Below are positions 61,478-64,000 of a DNA stretch of 64,000 nt, piece after piece; within the stretch, counting starts at the first letter, position 1; each line of letters opens with the position of its first letter. A program made the translations under genes and the position numbers. The stretch is taken from positions 5,123,319 through 5,187,318 of the forward strand of contig CM072808.1 of assembly GCA_037013495.1 (NCBI GenBank), given 5' to 3'. The notes under the pieces were generated by a model, which was not told the origin of the DNA, made no database searches, and worked only from the letters and a program-made list of their open reading frames with translations. The stretch is from Hippophae tibetana (Eukaryota > Streptophyta > Magnoliopsida > Rosales > Elaeagnaceae).

Positions 61478-63642
61478 CTATAAAGGAGATATTGGTGCCG
61501 ATCAAGGTTTGTTTATTTATATTTTCAATCAATCTCTCTTATTGAAAAAATATTGAGTAGAAAAAAAGAACGGAGATTTTGTTCAGATTTTCAAGAACAA
61601 AAAACATTTGGTAAAAAAGAGTAACAACTTTCAACGGAGATAACTTTTTACTCGGGTATCGAAACGAATATTATAATTTATGAAATGGAAGCTCGTATCA
61701 AATTACACACTAGTCATTGGTATCGCCACAAAAAAGTTGTTTTTGTACCCAAATAACATTGTTTACATCATTTATTTAGTGTTTAAAGTTTTTGACGCAG
61801 CATTTTCATTTTACTTACTTTAGGTTTAATTCGATAGAGTTATAAAGGAGATATTAGTGCCAACCTAGGTTTGTTTATTTATATTTTCAATCAATCTCTT
61901 TTATTGAAAAAAATAGAGAAGAGAAAAAGAAAATGAATTAGGTTCACATTTTCAAAATCGAAAACACATTTGGTAAATATGAGTTACAACTTTCAACGGA
62001 GATAAATTTTGACTGAGGTAACGAAACTATTATTATAATATATCAAATTAAAGCGCTTATCAAATTAAACAATATGCAGTTTCCTCGATAGGAAAATCAT
62101 TTTTGTACTCAAATAACATCGTTTACATCACTTATTTACTGTTTAAAGTTTTTGACTCACCATTTTCATTTTACTTACTTCCGGTTTAATTCAATACAGC
62201 TATAAAGGAGATATTGGTGCCGATCAAGGTTTGTTTATTTATATTTTCAATCAATCTCTCTTATTGAAAAAATATTGAGTAGAAAAAAAGAACGGAGATT
62301 TTGTTCAGATTTTCAAGAACAAAAAACATTTGGTAAAAAAGAGTAACAACTTTCAACGGAGATAACTTTTTACTCGGGTATCGAAACGAATATTATAATT
62401 TATGAAATGGAAGCTCGTATCAAATTACACACTAGTCATTGGTCTCGCAACAAAAAAGTTGTTTTTGTACCCAAATAACATTGTTTACATCATTTATTTA
62501 GTGTTTAAAGTTTTTGACGCAGCATTTTCATTTTACTTACTTTAGGTTTAATTCGATAGAGCTATAAAGGAGATATTAGTGCCAACCTAGGTTTGTTTAT
62601 TTATATTTTCAATCCATCTCTTTTATTGAAAAAAATAGAGAAGAGAAAAAGAAAATGAATTAGGTTCACATTTTCAAAATCGAAAACACATTTGGTAAAT
62701 ATGAGTTACAACTTTCAACGGAGATAAATTTTGACTGAGGTATCGAAACTATTATTATAATATATCAAATTAAAGCTCGTATCAAATTAAACAATATGCA
62801 TTTTCCTCGATAGGAAAATCATTTTTGTACCCAAATAACATCGTTTACATCACTTATTTACTGTTTAAAGTTTTTGACTCACTATTTTCATTTTACTTAC
62901 TTCCGGTTTAATTCAATAGAGCTATAAAGGAGATATTGGTGCCGATCAAGGTTTGTTTATTTATATTTTCAATCAATATCTCTTATTGAAAAAATATTGA
63001 GTAGAAATAAAGAACGGAGATTTTGTTCACATTTTCAAGAACAAAAAACATTTGGTAAAAAAGAGTAACAACTTTCAACGGAGATAACTTTTTACTCGGG
63101 TATCGAAACGAATATTATAATTTATGAAATGGAAGCTCGAATAAAATTACACAATATGCATTGGTCTCGCAAAAAAAAATTCGTTTTTGTACCCAAATAA
63201 CATTGTTTACATCACTTAATTAGTGTTTAAAGTTTTTGACGCAACATTTTCATTTTACTTACTTTAGGTTTAATTCAATAGCGCTATAAAGGAGATATTG
63301 ATGCCGACCTAGGTTTGTTTATTTATATTTTCAATCAATCTCTCTTATTGAAAAAATAGAGAAGAGAAAAAGAAAATGAATTAGGTTCACATTTTCAAAA
63401 TCGAAAACACATTTGGTAAATATGAGTTACAACTTTCAACGGAGATAAATTTTGACTGAGGTATCGAAACTATTATTATAATATATCAAATTAAAGCGCT
63501 TATCAAATTAAACAATATGCAGTTTCCTCGATAGGAAAATCATTTTTGTACTCAAATAACATCGTTTACATCACTTATTTACTGTTTAAAGTTTTTGACT
63601 CACCATTTTCATTTTACTTACTTCCGGTTTAATTCAATACAG
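61478..63642 (+). repeat. Terminal hexamer HOR (2165 bp), copy 2
   Basis: Anchors 61478, 61840, 62200, 62562, 62922 and 63284 repeat the preceding copy. I see only isolated differences: GACTGAGG for GACTGGGG in unit 4, and ACATCACTT for ACATGACTT at the end of unit 4. ACTAGT sites are at 61709 and 62431. Confidence 0.88.
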
Positions 63643-64000
63643 CTATAAAGGAGATATTGGTGCCGATCAAGGTTTGTTTATTTATATTTTCAATCAATCT
63701 CTCTTATTGAAAAAATATTGAGTAGAAAAAAAGAACGGAGATTTTGTTCAGATTTTCAAGAACAAAAAACATTTGGTAAAAAAGAGTAACAAGTTTCAAC
63801 GGAGATAACTTTTTACTCGGGTATCGAAACGAATATTATAATTTATGAAATGGAAGCTCGTATCAAATTACACACTAGTCATTGGTCTCGCAACAAAAAA
63901 GTTGTTTTTGTACCCAAATAACATTGTTTACATCATTTATTTAGTGTTTAAAGTTTTTGACGCAGCATTTTCATTTTACTTACTTTAGGTTTAATTCGAT
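63643..64000 (+). repeat. Terminal hexamer HOR, copy 3, cut by window edge
   Basis: One Y monomer of unit 1 type begins at 63643 with GTTCAGATTTTC and ACTAGT (63874). It has AACAAGTTTCAAC for AACAACTTTCAAC near 63791. Its second half reads CATTGGTCTCGCAAC as in unit 3, not CATTGGTATCGCCAC as in unit 1, so it may be a unit 1/unit 3 exchange product. The array continues past the window. Confidence 0.8.

Larger units (their letters stand above)
1..64000 (+). repeat. Satellite DNA array, ~360 bp monomers, head to tail
   Basis: Every part of the window is built from one monomer family of about 360 bp. I found 177 anchors of the form CTATAAAGGAGATATTGG, the first at 23, 387, 748 and 1110 and the last at 62922, 63284 and 63643. 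Spacing is 359-363 bp except at a handful of units (317, 343, 345, 352, 357, 389 and 530 bp). All copies lie on the same strand. Each monomer also keeps a CAACTTTCAACGGAGATAA block near offset 155, a TTTAAAGTTTTTGAC block near offset 300 and a CATTTTCATTTTACTTA block just before the next anchor. No unique DNA, gene or mobile element interrupts the array and both edges cut through it, so its full length is unknown. The family is not one I can name. A two-nucleosome monomer length and HOR structure are typical of eukaryotic centromeric or heterochromatic satellites; that placement is inference. Confidence 0.97.
6846..64000 (+). repeat. Family 2 satellite domain (alternating X and Y monomers, ~722 bp dimer)
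   Basis: From the junction to the right edge, 158 anchors belong to two alternating types. X reads GACCTAGGTTTG after the anchor, then AAAATAGAGAAGAG, GAATTAGGTTCAC and ATATGCATTTTCCTCG, and ends CATCACTTATTTACTG...CTTCCGG. Y reads GATCAAGGTTTG, then ATATTGAGTAG, GGAGATTTTGTTCAC and ATGCATTGGTCTCGC, and ends CATCATTTAATTAGTG...CTTTAGG. X and Y look roughly four-fifths identical by eye. X is usually 360 bp and Y 362 bp, so the dimer is 722 bp. Local sub-blocks combine the dimers into longer HORs, listed separately. Confidence 0.92.

Noticed and set aside
1..64000. CRISPR array
   Set aside because: There are repeats but no unique spacers; the repeat unit is ~360 bp with contiguous copies.
1..64000. 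Transposon, retrotransposon or rRNA spacer repeats
   Set aside because: I see no terminal repeats, target site duplications, primer binding site, polymerase or integrase coding, or rRNA sequence. All departures from the monomer are explained by slips or exchanges within the array.
1..64000. Telomeric repeats or tRNA genes
   Set aside because: No TTTAGGG, TTAGGG or related arrays were seen, and no cloverleaf or A/B box sequence was recognised.
1..64000. Near-identical copies as pure assembly artefact
   Set aside because: Cannot be excluded without reads, but private single-base variants differ between most copies and marker order changes sensibly at breakpoints. This argues for real duplications in the main blocks.

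Overview
The whole 64 kb window is one uninterrupted head-to-tail satellite DNA array. I located by hand 177 copies of an anchor reading CTATAAAGGAGATATTGG (with small variants). The first is at 23 and the last at 63643, and spacing is almost always 359-363 bp. All copies point the same way. I see no protein-coding gene, RNA gene, transposon, CRISPR array or unique sequence. The DNA is AT-rich (about 28 % G+C by hand count of sample lines). The array size, the ~360 bp (about two-nucleosome) monomer and the layered higher-order repeats (HORs) indicate a eukaryotic nuclear genome. A flowering-plant centromeric or pericentromeric block is my best guess, but the sequence alone does not prove the species or chromosomal position.

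Two related families meet at about 6845. Family 1 (1 to ~6845, 19 anchors) has three monomer types, A, B and C. They form a ~1086 bp trimer, which alternates in two versions to give a 2172 bp hexamer present in two nearly identical copies (748-2919 and 2920-5092). At the family boundary one repeat is 530 bp long because the register jumps back by about 168 bp.

Family 2 (~6846 to 64000, 158 anchors) alternates two types. X carries GACCTAGG near its start and a TAGAGAAGAG block. Y carries GATCAAGG and a TATTGAGTAG block. The basic period is therefore a ~722 bp X-Y dimer. Different stretches have built different HORs from these parts: a 2166 bp hexamer (7425 to ~14670), a 1427 bp tetramer with an internal 16 bp deletion (19349 to ~25058), a 2530 bp heptamer (26486 to ~33354), a 2531 bp heptamer that was rearranged into a 3977 bp 11-mer (38410 to ~48532), a 722 bp dimer duplication (51782 to 53180) and a 2165 bp hexamer (59313 to the right edge). 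Mosaic stretches lie between these blocks and contain X/Y chimeric monomers and short deletions at direct repeats.

The likely history is repeated local amplification by unequal exchange or replication slippage, not coding function. The short open reading frames in the array are by-products of repeat sequence. The points worth following up are the nested HORs, the out-of-register family junction, linked marker variants that travel together, and short inverted repeats conserved within family 2 monomers.
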